Assembly (NCBI GenBank): GCA_026182355.1
Contig: JAPFBL010000105.1
Span: forward strand, 1,417,001-1,481,000
DNA length: 64,000 bases
Origin: Hermatobates lingyangjiaoensis
Taxonomy: Eukaryota > Arthropoda > Insecta > Hemiptera > Hermatobatidae
Reading direction: 5' to 3'
A program made the position numbers and the translations under genes. The stretch's first letter is position 1. Every line of letters starts with the position of its first letter. Below the pieces are notes generated by a model. It was not told the origin of the DNA, did no database searches, and worked only from the letters and a program-made list of their open reading frames with translations. This document shows positions 21,830 through 34,080 of the stretch, in pieces.

Positions 21830-22740
21830 GACAATTATTCCGTTTGTTTAATCGTAACTGGTCCAGATTTTTATTAGTTATGTTAGTCTATACCTTATGT
21901 TTATACAGCCCTAGATATTAAGAGATTCGTCATTCCACTTCATAGAGAAGCTTATACCTGTCAATATACCTAACTGTTTGTTTTACCAATAGGTGACAGA
22001 AGGAGTCACATATTTAGTACTAAATAACAACAGAGTGGTAAGTATATTTCAATATCAATCAAGAAATACTGTTTAATATGGTACATTTTCAATATTGTTG
22101 TTACCACCATAAACATTGGACCTCCCTGTTGTTAGAAAGAACCTGATTCACCTTATTTCATATAATTCTGTCCTCTCCTTGCAGAGAAGAGCGCCTCCTT
22201 TGAAACAAATTCAAGCCGGTTAAGAAAGATATACGTATATTGTTCGAGGAAATTTGGTTTATCAGACACATGGATAATTGTTTCTCATCTCTAGTATTTG
22301 ATACATTATGCGTTATTTTATTTTACATTTCCTAATCTGTTGCATATTTTTTTCACTTAAAAAATATATTTGAATAGTTTTCAAAATGGATTTAGGGATA
22401 ATATTTAGTATATAATGGAATTAAATATGATATTTTTTTTTAATTATGACTCAAAAGTAATGTTATAGGAATCAGTTATTGTCTACTGTAAAGATTCTTG
22501 GCTCTCTATGAGTTTTAGAAGAGTGGACGAGGCCCAAAGTTAGACTAAGACCCGTGAGCAGGTGCCTGGAGGAGGGAAATGCCTGAGCCCTCTTAGGACC
22601 CAAGTTCTCAGTTTTGCTCCTTGACTCATCTGCCACCTCACCCACCATTCTTCTTTACATTTTAATAGCTTTACTCACATTCAGATTTCGTAATATTTCT
22701 GATGATTGTTAATGTTTCCTTACGACTATTTGCTGTATGA
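21830..22740. other. No gene seen
   Basis: AT-rich apart from a slightly GC-richer patch at 22,520-22,650 without an open frame. Confidence 0.5.
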
Positions 22741-23050
22741 TACTATTCATTTGAGACAATATCAATGTCTAGACCACGATAAATAGTTAGGTGTGGGATT
22801 AAGACCCTTCAACAAGATAACGGTCTCGTCTCAATCGTACGATGAGTGACATCCACCCTGTGACTTTGATAAATATTTAATTTAAAGAAAACTGTAAGGC
22901 TGAAATACATCTATATCTCTTGGTGCTATGTTTATACATATACATATCAACGTCTAAACGATACTAAGAAATTAAAAAAATGTGACTAAGATCATTCAAC
23001 CAAAACAAGTGGTTTTTACATTCATAAACATTTCAAAGATACTGCTATTG
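22740..23050 (-). repeat. Two decayed family A ribozyme remnants
   Basis: About 22,785-22,830 on minus reads GACGAGACCGUUAUCUUGUU then GAAGGGUCUUAA. About 22,985-23,020 on minus reads AAACCACUUGUUUUGGUU then GAAUGAUCUUAGUC. Both keep the stem II/GAA/AUCUUA order but have damaged cores. Confidence 0.45.
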
Positions 23051-24060
23051 TATTGTAATACAAGTATTAGTTTTGCTTTATGTTTTCAAATGTAGTTCAG
23101 AAATCTCACAATAAACACCTCTCACTTTATTGTGGGAAGCAAATTGTGCAAACAAAGAAATCACCACAAAATAAAAAAATGGTATAGCAACCTTATATTA
23201 TAGCAACCCTGGAGGGTATGTCAACATGACTGAAGTAAACACAATATCAAGCTTGTTGACAAACAACTAATTTTTGTTTTGTGTAATGTGGCGACCATGC
23301 ATTTAATCAATATACATCATTTGTGTTCACTTACACTAATTCCTTTTTTCAATATTAGTATAATATATTCTATAGTTTGTGAATTGAATATATGCAATTC
23401 ATCAATTTGATGGTGCCTCCAATCATGAGCTCCTCCTACATTAAATAACTGTGCCAAACTGATGCCTTTAAGACTTCCAAAATGTCTATATTTTCACAAA
23501 AAAAAAGTATGTAAAAATGACAGATTCATCGAATCACAGAAAAATTAGCTTAAATTGGCATCCATTTTGTAGTGAAAAACTTAAGACTACATTTTCCATA
23601 TGTCGGTATTACCCAAAGGCAATACAGTTCATTAACAAACCAAGAAATATATTTGACAATAAGTTTTCAAGGGTGCAACACAGAGTTTGATTAGTTGAAC
23701 ATTTTATTTGACAATCATCCATCATACCATTGATTACATCAGAAGACATATTTTAATATGTGTTAATATAGTATATTTATGAGTTAATATTTAATTAATA
23801 ATATGCATAAAGATATGTGTTAATTTTTTACAATTAACAATTTTATTCTTCTAACATATCATATGAACTTATTAAACATTTAAAATCAACCCTCTAAATA
23901 TTAATTTTATTTCAATTGAACATTTTTTAAATAAATACAATGTTCGGAAATGTAATCAAATTTAATTTCAGCAGGTGATTTATTTTCAGTTTCCACCACG
24001 ATTTTTCAGTTTTTATAGGTATTTTGCCCTTTTCCATTATCGAAATTTTATTAAATACAA
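23051..24060. other. AT-rich stretch without recognisable genes
   Basis: No motif was recognised. Confidence 0.5.
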
Positions 24061-24063
24061 GCA

Positions 24064-24640
24064 GATGAGCCCGTCTTTGACGGGTATTTTAAAAAAATTC
24101 AAAGATGTTCGTGGTATTTCAAAATATTATTCAAACAATTATATAATAGGAAAAATAAATTTATTAGCACAGTGTTATTAAGTAAGTGTTTATTAGCTGT
24201 CTGTCCTTCAGGTGAATGGAAGAACAGAGAGTTTTAATTTCTGACTCTTGAGCAAGTAACATACAGTTGACCATATGAGAAACACTCATATGGTCTCACT
24301 CACTTCAATTCCTGCCGTAGACGGAGTTTGGCCTTGCGACTTATTTACCGTCATTGAGAAACAGACTCTGACGGGAGATTTCAAGTATTTGAATTGAAAG
24401 GGACAGTTGCTAGGTATCAATGGTACGCGTGGTATAAACACTGACTCCCCAGTACCATACCCAGTCATGATGTCAGCCTCTATGACGTATCTGTGCAGAG
24501 CACGAACCCAGAATCGTGTCCCGTTGTACATTATTGGGGCACTCACGTTTCGTAACATGAAATTTGTTACTGCTACTAAAACACAGCATGATTTGTGCTC
24601 CTACTTTAAGTTTTTACTCATGATTTGTAACATGTAAGTT
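24064..24640 (-). mobile_element. Helitron fragment, 3-prime part
   Basis: The 3-prime hairpin CCCGTCTTTGACGGG is at 24,070-24,084. The terminal bases after it have drifted from CTAG to CTTG. The helicase C-terminus lies inside. It is the same family as 30.3-31.7 and 63.0-64.0 kb. Confidence 0.75.
24240..24640 (-). pseudogene. Helitron helicase C-terminus
   Basis: The 90-codon frame at 24,286-24,558 carries PIF1-type C-terminal motifs in order: YNGTRFWVRALHRYVIEADI, then ESVFIPRVPLIPS, FQFKYLKSPVRVCFSMTVNK, SQGQTPSTAGI. The downstream continuation CFSYGQLYVTCSRV is in a second frame. Upstream, LKVGAQIM is in a third frame, separated by about 25 bp (VLVAVTNF) not normally present before LRN. 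The same insertion is in the other two copies, so it predates their spread. Truncated and shifted, it is not functional. Confidence 0.88.
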
Positions 24641-24859
24641 TTAAACATGATTGTTTGAACGGCACATACCGTTTGTATGGCTTGTTTTCAAAAGTTCAAG
24701 ATTTTTTTCATATATTGCAACTGTTACTTTAATGATAATGCAAAAGTTCAAGAGTCTAGCATTAGCACTTTAGAAAAAAAAATATAGGGTAAAAAGCTAC
24801 TGAAGTAGTCTCCTTATTAGCATTTTACCCTACAATGAGTCAATACCACATAATAACTG

Positions 24860-25106
24860 ATTTCACCACCTTAGAATTAGAAGAAAAAAAATGTTGTCTA
24901 AAAAAAAAATACATTTTGGCCAGAAAAACGACTTTCCATCATGCAATAGTTCCCCCAAACATCAGGTTTCTTGAACAATATAAGTCTTTTTCTTGAACGT
25001 TTTTGTCTAATGTATGAATTTGATCCATCAAAGATTGTGGACAGTAGCAGGGTACAAACTTTTGGATAGAGAACCACTCACCTACCCACCCACAAACACA
25101 TATAGA

Positions 25107-25145
<39 letters not shown>

Positions 25146-25175
25146 ATTATCCAAAAAAACGTCTGAAAAGTTATT
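24860..25175 (-). repeat. Family R copy with expanded (CA)n
   Basis: Inverse of the family body: AGAATTAGAAGAAAAAAA, then ACTTTCCATCATGCAA, then TTTGATCCATCAAAGATTGT. The (CA)n tract at about 25,108-25,143 has grown within the GT-rich part of the element. Confidence 0.75.
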
Positions 25176-25209
25176 TCTGAATGTAATTGTTACTCTGTGA
25201 TTCTCGTGC

Positions 25210-27335
25210 ACGTGGGACTCCAATATTTTAAAACTTAAAAATAGTTTACTACGTTTATTTCATTTACTTACATGAAAATACTAATAGATTTTAATAATTT
25301 ATCTTTTTCGAATATTTGTGTATATCATTTTTTATTCATATCAATTTTTCCTTCTGAATACGCCTATTTTAGTGTTTCATTGTCTGATTTGTATTTTTCA
25401 TTTATCTTTCTCCCACTATTTTTCATTCATCTCCTTTAATTAAACATGAATAGAAAAATTTTCCTCTTGATTTACTTTTTCGTTTGAATTGCAGATACTC
25501 GAGATGTAAATACAATTGCTTTATAAAATGACTAGGAATACAGCAATAACACTTTTTACTATTTTGGTTATTTGTAATTTAAAAATCAAAGTAAAATATT
25601 TCAGATAATGCATAGTGATCTTGAAGCATTTGTTTTATTTACTTAGATCTCCAAAATCGCGTGTTTTAACTGCTACATTCCACAACATGACTCGTGATGT
25701 ACTAATCTGATGGTATAATTGATTTGCCAAACTGGGATTAAACAAGTAATTAATTCAAATTGCTGCAAAGAAATTATTTACTTTTATACGTATGCACAAT
25801 TTAAACTTACAAACATTCAAAACACTTGGCATTATGTAGAAAGATATTTATCCGGTGCCTAAGAGTTTCCAGCTATAACTTCGTGTAGGAATGTTTACCA
25901 GCTTGAGAGAATTACTTTACCTGAAATTCTGACAAGGACATCCTGGTCAAAAGTCTGTATGACGAATTAGATTTGCAAGTTTATTGTTAACGTTCTCGAC
26001 ATATATATTGAATAACAAAACATTTCTTGATTGTATAATGTAATAAATGTTAATAAAATATTGAGATAAACTGTTTTTATTGGAGCTAAATGATAGAGAA
26101 GACCACTTCGATTGCTATGCGCCACAGCTTACATACAGATTAACTCTCGCCTGAAGAGACCTTGAAGGCACGCCTTTGTGTGGTCACTCCATAAAAACTT
26201 AATCACAGATAAACTAACTATCAAATTAATGTATATGAAACCGAGTTAGACAATCAATATATGGCACTCGCTTGTAGCTCGCCCTCAATGGCTCTTGTTT
26301 ACTACTTGCTCTCACACGTTATCTCTGTTAATGACAGGTTAAGACAGAAAATATATATTTAATTTTATTTCTCGTAGATTGCATTAACTATAATAGACTT
26401 TCATGCTAAAGAAGCTTGTTTGTCCAACAGAAATGCGAGCAGTGATTACAAAATTTAAAGATTATTTATTTAAATGAACCTGGAATATAACTAATTCAAT
26501 TAATTGAGTCATTCATAATTTTATATATATATATATTAGGCATGTTCAACGGTAGATAAACAATTGATTTTGGGTTTAATTAAGATTCCTATTTCCGAAC
26601 TTTCAAACATTTCACTATAAGTAAACTACAGTATTCAAGAAATAAAATAATTTCAAGGTTTTTACAAATTTATTCGTTTTTTGGTACCCTGCTTTCCTTT
26701 TTGAAGTTTTTATCAATAAACATGTGATTAACATAATAGCTCCTTATGGATATGGAACAACATAATAGCTCCTTCTTGAAGATATAGTCTATTCCTCATA
26801 TTTCAATATTCAAGTTAATATGAATCATAAACATTAGAAGGCGTACATCTTATATTTTTCTTGAATTGTGAACTTGTTTGATGCATTACAGCATTGTGTT
26901 AGTCAAATCCACCATAACATGGAAAGCATCAAAAATTTATGTTTATTGACGCTGACTTTTTGCATGTTGAATATTATATAAGTCATATAATATAAGTCAT
27001 CTCATATCTTATACAAGTCATTAAATCATTTAAAAATATTTCATTAAACCTCTAAACAACAATTTTATTTCAGTGAATTCCATCAAAAAAATTTTCTAAG
27101 TCAATGTAAACAATGAAAATAAGTGTAAACAAATACAAGTATAGCAAGGAAACCATTAGTCTAGGACCAATATTCAGTTTTTATGGCTTTATTGCTCTTT
27201 ACCGTGATAATATCATGACTTTGTTTTATCAATTTCTAATTTTTATTTAATTTTTTGGCAAAATTTCATAGTTTTTTAAAGAGTTCTTTTAGCGTCAAAA
27301 AACGTTTTCTGAAAACAGAAATTGTACTCTAATGC
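25210..27335. other. AT-rich stretch without recognisable genes
   Basis: Near 26,612, TTCACTATAAGTAAACTACA resembles a family R left end, but the body does not follow. Nothing else was recognised. Confidence 0.5.
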
Positions 27336-27339
27336 CTTT

Positions 27340-27615
27340 TTGTTTAATGTAATTTTGAAAAAAATAATACATAGGAATCATCTAAACTATGAGGCCTATT
27401 TTCGTGTAAAATATCAATTTGATCCATTCAAGATTTATCTGGACCGTAGCGAGGCCACAAACTGGCTACATACTCACGCACTCACCCACCAACACCCACA
27501 CAGACATCATCGAAAAAACTTTATAAAAGGACTTCTGGGACCTCAAAGCATGTTATTCTGTCAAAATCTCGAGATTGATTTTTTTACAATCTCTGTACTA
27601 TAATTATAGTTATGT
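27340..27615 (-). repeat. Family R copy
   Basis: TTTGATCCATTCAAGATTTA, a CA-rich stretch, ACATCATCGAAAAAACTT and AATCTCGAGATTG follow the family order in inverse. Confidence 0.75.
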
Positions 27616-27708
27616 AATAATGTTGACTCTTATAATCTAGATAGAAGGCACTACAAAGGAATAAGGCAGTGAACTTGGAAAAGTTGGCAACCCAACATGC
27701 CTTTTATG

Positions 27709-27716
27709 GCTTAGAG
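27709..27716. repeat. hAT target-site duplication, left
   Basis: GCTTAGAG, matching GCTTACAG at 28,922-28,929 in 7 of 8 positions. An 8-bp duplication is the hAT signature. Confidence 0.85.
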
Positions 27717-28921
27717 CAGGGGTTCTAACCTTTTTACCTTTCCGAGTACTGAAATAAAGAACACTCCGGCCTATCGAACACTCTTTGAAGGGCCCCTGAC
27801 CAAACCTATACGGGTCATATTTTTCAGACGATTGTGCGACAACCAATTATTTTCTAAAATAAATATGCTGGTTATAATACCTGCTGGTTTAGGCTGGTTT
27901 AATTTCAATACATTTATTAAATTAAAAAAAAACAAGGGTAGCCTATATAAACATATTAAAAAGTAAAATTCTTACCTTTAGTTTAATGCGGTCCATGACT
28001 TTGCATATGTTGGCCAAATCCTTTGCTTCCATGTCCCTCATGAAGAGCCACTCGCAGTTATTCTTCCAAATGTTTTTGTGTTAATTTTGCTTTTTTTTCT
28101 TTTTGATGTGTTTCCGAACAGAAATGGCACTCCACATATATATGTTGTTCCAAACATCATCGTAATATTGAAAACTTTTTTTTTCGGAATGTAGGTGTTA
28201 TCCGCTGGCAATCACCTGATGCCCAGAGACTATAAGCGTTATCTATTTGAAATAAGTACTTCTTTGAAGCAGATGAATGCATACCAAAAGCTCAAGTTCT
28301 AATGCAGCTCTCTTGTCAGCTGGAAACATTTTGTGTTCCTCCTCTATCGGAAAACTGAAAGGCTGGGCACATTACTGGAATTAGAGTTCCTGTGCATTCA
28401 AATAGGCAAACCTGTCTTCAAATTCCGTTATTAGACTCGTTACCACTTCTTCAATATAAGATTGGCAATATCCATTTTCCAATCAGCTAAAGCACTTTTG
28501 TAGTTCTGGAAAATGATACAAATTGTTTTTCTCTATAGAGAACGAAACAGTCAAAATTTGTTTTGAATTGCTGCTACTTGCTCAAACAACATCCAGACAT
28601 TACTGAGTCTCCCTTGCAATTTTAAGTTCAACACATTCAGCTGTACTCAAATCCTGGATTAGTAGTAATTAGTAGAGTAGTAATGCACTAGAGGTATTTT
28701 GCAAAACTTCTTTTTGCATTGGGCATATATAGAAACATTTAGTCATTCTATTCAATGTCTGCAATAGAATTGTCCATCAACTTAATATATTTTTGTTGTG
28801 CACTCAACTCCCATGTTTTTGTAGGCATATCAAATTAGGTGCTCGCGAGCACTATTGTAGACACATATTTAGCATCAGAAGAGCAGCATGGTGCTCGCGA
28901 GAACCAGGTTAAGAACCCCTG
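27717..28921 (-). mobile_element. hAT-superfamily DNA transposon, decayed
   Basis: The left end CAGGGGTTCTAACCT and right end AGGTTAAGAACCCCTG form about 15-bp terminal inverted repeats (one gap), bounded by a near-perfect 8-bp target duplication. Length is 1,205 bp. A decayed transposase lies on the minus strand. The motif CTCGCGAGCAC occurs twice near the right end. Termini are well kept compared with the coding part. Confidence 0.88.
27990..28680 (-). pseudogene. hAT transposase remnant (ZBED/SCAND3-like)
   Basis: Minus strand in broken frames: LYHFPELQKC, YIEEVVTSLITEFEDRFAYL, CAQPFSFPIEEEHKMFPADK, RAALELELLV, then KNNCEWLFMRDMEAKDLANI. The order and the FP.L.....F..RF....PF pattern match the middle of hAT transposases related to domesticated ZBED5/SCAND3-type genes. 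Stops break it, the N-terminal BED finger is not visible, and the element is too short for a full transposase. Confidence 0.7.
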
Positions 28922-28929
28922 GCTTACAG
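28922..28929. repeat. hAT target-site duplication, right
   Basis: GCTTACAG, partner of 27,709-27,716. Confidence 0.85.
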
Positions 28930-30335
28930 TATATTTTCCCAGCTCTAGGGCTTAAGCGCTCTGAAAAATGAAATGAATGTACTCGTATTACAAAAAAAAA
29001 AAAGATAAAAGTTGGCTAGAACTACCAATACCGGGCTAGATAGATACAATACCGGGTTCAATTGTATCTAAACAGCTAATTCCAATGAAATTAAATAAAA
29101 TTAAATTGTTTGTAAAAAATCAATTAATCTTCAAATAAAGGATTGAAAAATATATGTAAATATCTAAAAGGTCCTGGTAACTATCACTATGCAAGCAGTA
29201 ATTAATATCATACATGGTTCTAAGAATTAACATATCAACGAAGAATGCAAACTCTGGAAAAGTGGGAAACCTTTGAACACATTGATTGTGAATACGATGT
29301 AATCAAGTTTAAAAGCTTAAAGATTTTTATTAAATGATACTAAAACCAATAGAATGACGGATACTTCACATATAACAATTATTATGTTCGTTAAAAAACT
29401 TAAAATGTGATATTCAATTTAGAAACGACGGAAAGATGCCCAGTAAGATATATACGGCTGTGGGCAAACCTCATATTGGTTTAGATTAACTATTTCAATT
29501 TTTATAACCTTTAAACTATATTTAGCCAATTTTTAACAAATTAAATCAATACCCATTACCTGTGTGTTAGATATTACACTCAAACGATAGCCACATTAAA
29601 ATATAGCTAACTCAATTTTAGATCTGATAAAATATATAACTGCAATAAAATAAATGAAATAATAAAATTGATTATCTACCAGTTTGATAATATTTCACCA
29701 TGAGTTTGATATTATGTCAGTTTTTTTTTTTCTTTCAAAGTAATACCTCTACTTGGAGGGAGTTTATTGTAATATTTTCACATGCTCCATTTGTTTATAT
29801 TATGTTAGTACGATAGATTCATTAAAAGGAAACCAAATTTAATGAATTGTCAACGGGTTTGATGTAATGTTTACTTATAGTAAAGTTGAGTGTAGGCCAC
29901 TCTATTTCCTTTGTTATAAGAAATAATAACGAAATTAAGAACTGGTCCCCATACAGAAGAAGTCTTATGAAACACGAAGCGGTTTGAAGGGTTTTATTGT
30001 TGATGTTTCATTTCCTTATCGGGGACGTGAGAGACAGAGGGCTGTCTTCCACATAAGGAGGTATAACCTCAAGAATAACAAAAAGTGTTTGGAACGGTTT
30101 CTTTTTTCATAAAACATCTCTTGTTTGAGACTTGGTTTTCAGTTTTCCTCCTCAATCACATACCTCACAGTAAATGCTGCTGAGTTTTCAGAGATATATT
30201 TTTTTATCCGTTCATTTTAATTATAGTAATACAAATATTTAATATATATTACTTGTCTTATATAAGTTTCTTTCAATTTAAATGTTGTCACAGCAATCTT
30301 TATAAATAAAATAATGATTTTGTCTGTACATTGCT
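28930..30335. other. AT-rich stretch with one MITE end
   Basis: 29,870-29,903 holds the MITE-like right end (TTACTTATAGTAAAGTTGAG, TGTAGGCCACTC), preceded by an AT-rich body (GAAATAATAAAATTGATT, GTTTGAT). Otherwise nothing was recognised. Confidence 0.55.
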
Positions 30336-30338
30336 TAG

Positions 30339-31666
30339 AACTGACTCATTTCAAGTTTTCTTTACGTTTCATACATTGGAGAAACCGAATCCACCCTTAG
30401 AAAAATTTCTGTCGGTTTGTCTGTTTGTCCGCAAAACTTTGTCACAAGTAAACTCAGCTACCATAAGACATATAAAGCTGAAACTTTTACAGTAGATTTG
30501 AGTAGGTCTAACTTAAAATATAGGCTCTGAATTGGAAATTCTACGTAGAAGTGAAGTTATGGACGTTTAAAGCAAAAATGTTTGTCACAAGTAAACTCAG
30601 CCACCATAAGACATGGTGGGTTGAAACTTTGACACCGGATTTGTGTATGCCTAACTTAAAATAAGGGCTCTAAATAGATTCATAATTCAGTACAGAAACG
30701 AAGCTATAGGGCTTTAAGCGTATTTTCCTAACTTCACAGACAAGTTTGTTTTGAAAATACACAGGTGTGGGAAGTAGGTATTGTTGATGATTTTAATTTC
30801 ATTGGAGCATATGAATATATTGCGTATTTGACATCTTTGAAAAAGTGTTTCCCAGAGTTGAGGATGTACTATCTATTACGAATAAATAATTTTGTAAACG
30901 AGCAGTTCTCAACTCTTAATATGAACAGGCAGGAAAAATCAACAAACAAGTTCTTACGCTATATCATACCGAGGAAAGAACTTACAAGTCAGTAAAGAGA
31001 TTGGATTAGTGTGAAGAAGCAGTTCATTATCTAATTGAATTTCTTGACTCTGAATTTATTTCTCCTGGACTGCCTGCTCATGAGTAAAAACTTAAAGTAG
31101 GAGCACCAATCATGTTGCAATTTAGTAGCAGTAACGAATTTCATGTTACGAAACATGAGTGCCCCAAAACTGTGCAACGGGACACGACTCTGAGTTCGTG
31201 CTCTACACAGATATGCCATAGAGACGGACATAATGACTGGATGTCGTATTGGGGAGTCTGTGTGTATACCACACATACCATTTATTCCGAGCTACTGTCT
31301 GTTTCCGTTGAAATGATGCAAAGTCCTGTCAGAGTCTATTTCGCAATGACGTTAACAAAGTCGCAAAGGGAGACTTTATCTAACGCAGGAATTCAAGTTA
31401 GCGAGACCAAGTTTTTCTCACGTGGTCAACTATAGTTTACTTGCTCAAGAGTCAGAGGTTCCAACTGTTTGTTCTTCCGTGAACCTAAAGGACAGACAGC
31501 TAATGTGGTGTATACAGAGGCATTTGTTTAACACTGTACTAATAATGGTATTTTCTACTATTCTATAAATTCTTATTATAGTATTAGTATAATATTATAA
31601 TTCATATTTTTGAGTACCAAGTATAATAGAATTTTTGATTCCGTCAAAGACGGGTACGTTGGCTAG
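30339..31666 (+). mobile_element. Helitron, longest copy
   Basis: The left boundary near 30,339 (TTAGAACTGACTCATTT) is shared with the inverse copy ending near 62,752. The right end is the hairpin CCGTCAAAGACGG followed by CTAG at 31,663-31,666 and T. An internal tandem pair near 30,425 and 30,580 (GTCACAAGTAAACTCAGC) is about 150 bp apart. The helicase C-terminus lies at 31.1-31.44 kb. At about 1.33 kb it is far shorter than an autonomous Helitron, so it moved with help or is a deletion product. No 5-prime TC was identified with certainty. Confidence 0.8.
31085..31440 (+). pseudogene. Helitron helicase C-terminus
   Basis: SPVRVYFAMTLTKSQRETLS, then NAGIQVSETKFFSRGQL, is the last PIF1 motif region. 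LKVGAPIM before it is followed by the same 25-bp insertion as the 24.5-kb copy. The central motifs are shifted out of frame, and the lysine-serine-glutamine motif has drifted (SQRET for SQGQT). Not functional. Confidence 0.85.
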
Positions 31667-31669
31667 TAT

Positions 31670-33160
31670 TGAAATATAATCCTTCTGTAATATATAAATA
31701 TGCCTATTTAGTATAATGATATGCTAAAACTAAACAACATTTACTGTAAAGATAATAGTCTAATAATTCTCTCTTCTTGCTGTGAACAGAAGGAACTGAC
31801 AGTAATGAGAATACAGAATATTATTCTTACCTTATTATATTTTTTATTATATTCTTTTTATCTCTCAATACAAACCTTCTTCCGAACGTATCTTGGAAAA
31901 TTTTCTCAAAATCCTTGATACTAATAAACAATCTTTTCTATTCTATATAAAAAGTTTTTACATACCATTTTCACAGTCAATGTTTGGTTTCCATAAATAG
32001 GATATGTCTCTTAAAAAATAAACTGAATGGTATGTCAACTTGAGGAGTGGTATCCAAGAGTTTTACGTCAAGTGGAGTTTGCTGGCATGCTATTCTTAAA
32101 ACTGCAGGAAGATCAAGAAAATCAGTAGACGAAGACAGCTTACAGTTCTCGAGAAAGACTAGTTTATGTATTGTGTTGTTTGGTACTGCTTGAAGAGAAT
32201 CTTAGTCGTGTGTGCCGGATAGTAATAGTTTAAATTATAATTTCTTAAAGATATTTTTAATTATTTAGTTTTCTCATTATTTTTAATCTTCCAAGAAGTA
32301 TTCTAATAAGTAATAAAATTAAAATCTACACAAACTTTATTTATTTTAGATAAGTACTCTAGAGTGCATTTAAGGCAAAGCAAAATTTTTATCGGTTCTC
32401 CTAATTAACTTGTGTTACTTAAAGCCATATCCTAGTAACGTAATATTAATAAGTTGTTTCTATAGATATTTCTTTTTATTTTACAAATATAGAAAATCAA
32501 TTTAATGATTTGAGGTTGAAATTCTCAACTAAAGTTAAAATGAAACTAAGATGTTTGACATGCAATGGTGGATGCTTGGAGGTTTAGCCGTGAGGCACAT
32601 TCGATTCTTGCAGGTCCCTTATTCCTGCTAGTTTTTGTGATCTAGATCTCCGTATGGCTGACTTGTTGAGATGGCGTTAATAACCGTTAAAAAACGACGA
32701 AATAACAACCCTAGCAGCTTTAATGGAGTCACAAACAAAATGAGCCATGAAAAAGTGGGAGACGTGTAGCTTAGAGGAACAGAGTCGTTTAGAACAAGTA
32801 TTTTAAAATGAGTAAAATATAAGGAAAAGAGGAAAAATTGCTTGGACAACACTTGGTAACAATGGGTTTGGGGAAAATGAAAACACTGTCTATTTTTGCA
32901 GTTAATGAAAAAGTTTTCAAATAATAAAATTCTATTCACAAAACAATGCGTGTCTAACAGGCAATATAAGTGTTAACTATAATAAAACTCATAACTGATA
33001 GCAATATATTATAACAAATTATAAATTGAAATTAAGTATTTTTTTATTTAGTAATCAGCTAATTTTATTCAGATAAACCTGAAGAAAGAAAACCTTGTAT
33101 TTAAAACTCATTGCAGGTCAATATGATTGCTCTGGTTTGTATTATATACAAAATTATATC
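31670..33160. other. No gene seen
   Basis: AT-rich. The 103-codon minus frame at 32,628-32,939 has no recognisable similarity. Confidence 0.5.
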
Positions 33161-33243
33161 TATCTATCTATATGCTTATAAAACTCTGATAACCAATTTT
33201 GTTTATTTGTTTTCTTGCCACCGTGATTTTTCTGAATAAATAA

Positions 33244-33335
33244 TAAAATATACGCAGTTTTGTGGGATTCGAACCCACGACTTTGCAATGGATTTCCAGT
33301 GCGCTACGCTCTGGGCGCTTTCTCACAATACACTT
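33244..33335 (-). pseudogene. tRNA-Ser-like pseudogene or SINE head, anticodon loop lost
   Basis: Minus strand: GTGGGTTCGAATCCCAC is a perfect T-arm with B-box. Upstream, TGGAAATCCATTG matches the anticodon stem of tRNA-Ser (TGGA...TCCATTG) but with only a few bases where the 7-base loop should be. GTAGCGCACTGG resembles an A-box. Without an anticodon it cannot be a working tRNA. It may be the tRNA part of another SINE. Confidence 0.65.
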
Positions 33336-33599
33336 CCAAAACCTTATATAAATGATTTTATTTGTATAAATCAACTAAAGATAAAGCATTGGATGTTGTG
33401 CAGATGTGAAACTTGGAAGACCTGTTAATTTCAGTTTATGCTGGATCTATGATTATGCTGGATTAAAGAAAAATATCAATATAATATTAAAGAAAACACC
33501 GAGTAATATATGCTTTTACAAATTGCGGCATTAAAAAGAAAGAAGAATGAAAAAATAAAAGAATGACTCTAGATATAAAATCTATTTCTGTTATAGAAT

Positions 33600-33715
33600 A
33601 AAACTAACTAAGTTTTAGTTTTACTTAACCAGGACTAAGGCAAGATCTTAGTCCCATTTTTAGAATCTTATTGTTGTTTAGATGATGTTTGTCTTATTGT
33701 ACGTATTTACATTTA
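33600..33715 (+). repeat. PLE-end remnant (family F tail)
   Basis: CTTAGTCCCATTTTTAGAAT, then GTTTAGATGATGTTTGTCTT and a TACGTATTTACA tail, resemble the right arm at 21.14-21.2 kb. No ribozyme core remains. Confidence 0.4.
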
Positions 33716-33716
33716 A

Positions 33717-34080
33717 TTCTTGACGCTACTCTCTGTGCCAAGGGGTCTTTTTGCAGTTTACTTCCAAAATGCTGATCTACCGCGATTATATAATGAAACA
33801 GGACTAATAACTGAGGGTCTTTACGATAAAGTCATTGTACGTAAAATTATCGCATCACGGTTTCAAGGGGAAATAGTTGTGAATCCATTATTGAAACTTA
33901 TTTTATCTAAAGAGGGCAACAGTTCTTTTTCAAGGATTGAATTTCCGATTCAGTTAGCATTTGCCACGACTATTCATAAGTCTTATAGAGAAACTCTACA
34001 GAAAGTTTTAGTTCATTTAGGTAAAGCAATATTTCAACATAGCCAATTACATGTTGCACTCAGTAAGGCCATTTAGAGTT
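33717..34080 (+). pseudogene. Helitron helicase C-terminus, second type
   Basis: A continuous frame of about 118 codons (no clear ATG needed) reads NADLPRLYNETGLITEGLYD, then KVIVRKIIASRFQGEIV, SKEGNSSFSRIEFPIQLAFA, TTIHKSYRETLQKVLVHLGK, HSQLHVALSKAI. This is the PIF1 C-terminal order with drifted motifs (HKSYRET for NKSQGQT). It keeps the HVALS end box. The sequence differs throughout from the 24.5/31.2/63.4-kb family, so it is a separate Helitron lineage. The upstream ATPase part is absent. Confidence 0.82.

Noticed and set aside
24939..25223. 94-codon minus frame with a Cys-Val run
   Set aside because: The run is the (CA)n tract inside a family R repeat.
33244..33335. Candidate functional tRNA-Ser gene
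   Set aside because: The anticodon loop is missing, so it cannot decode.
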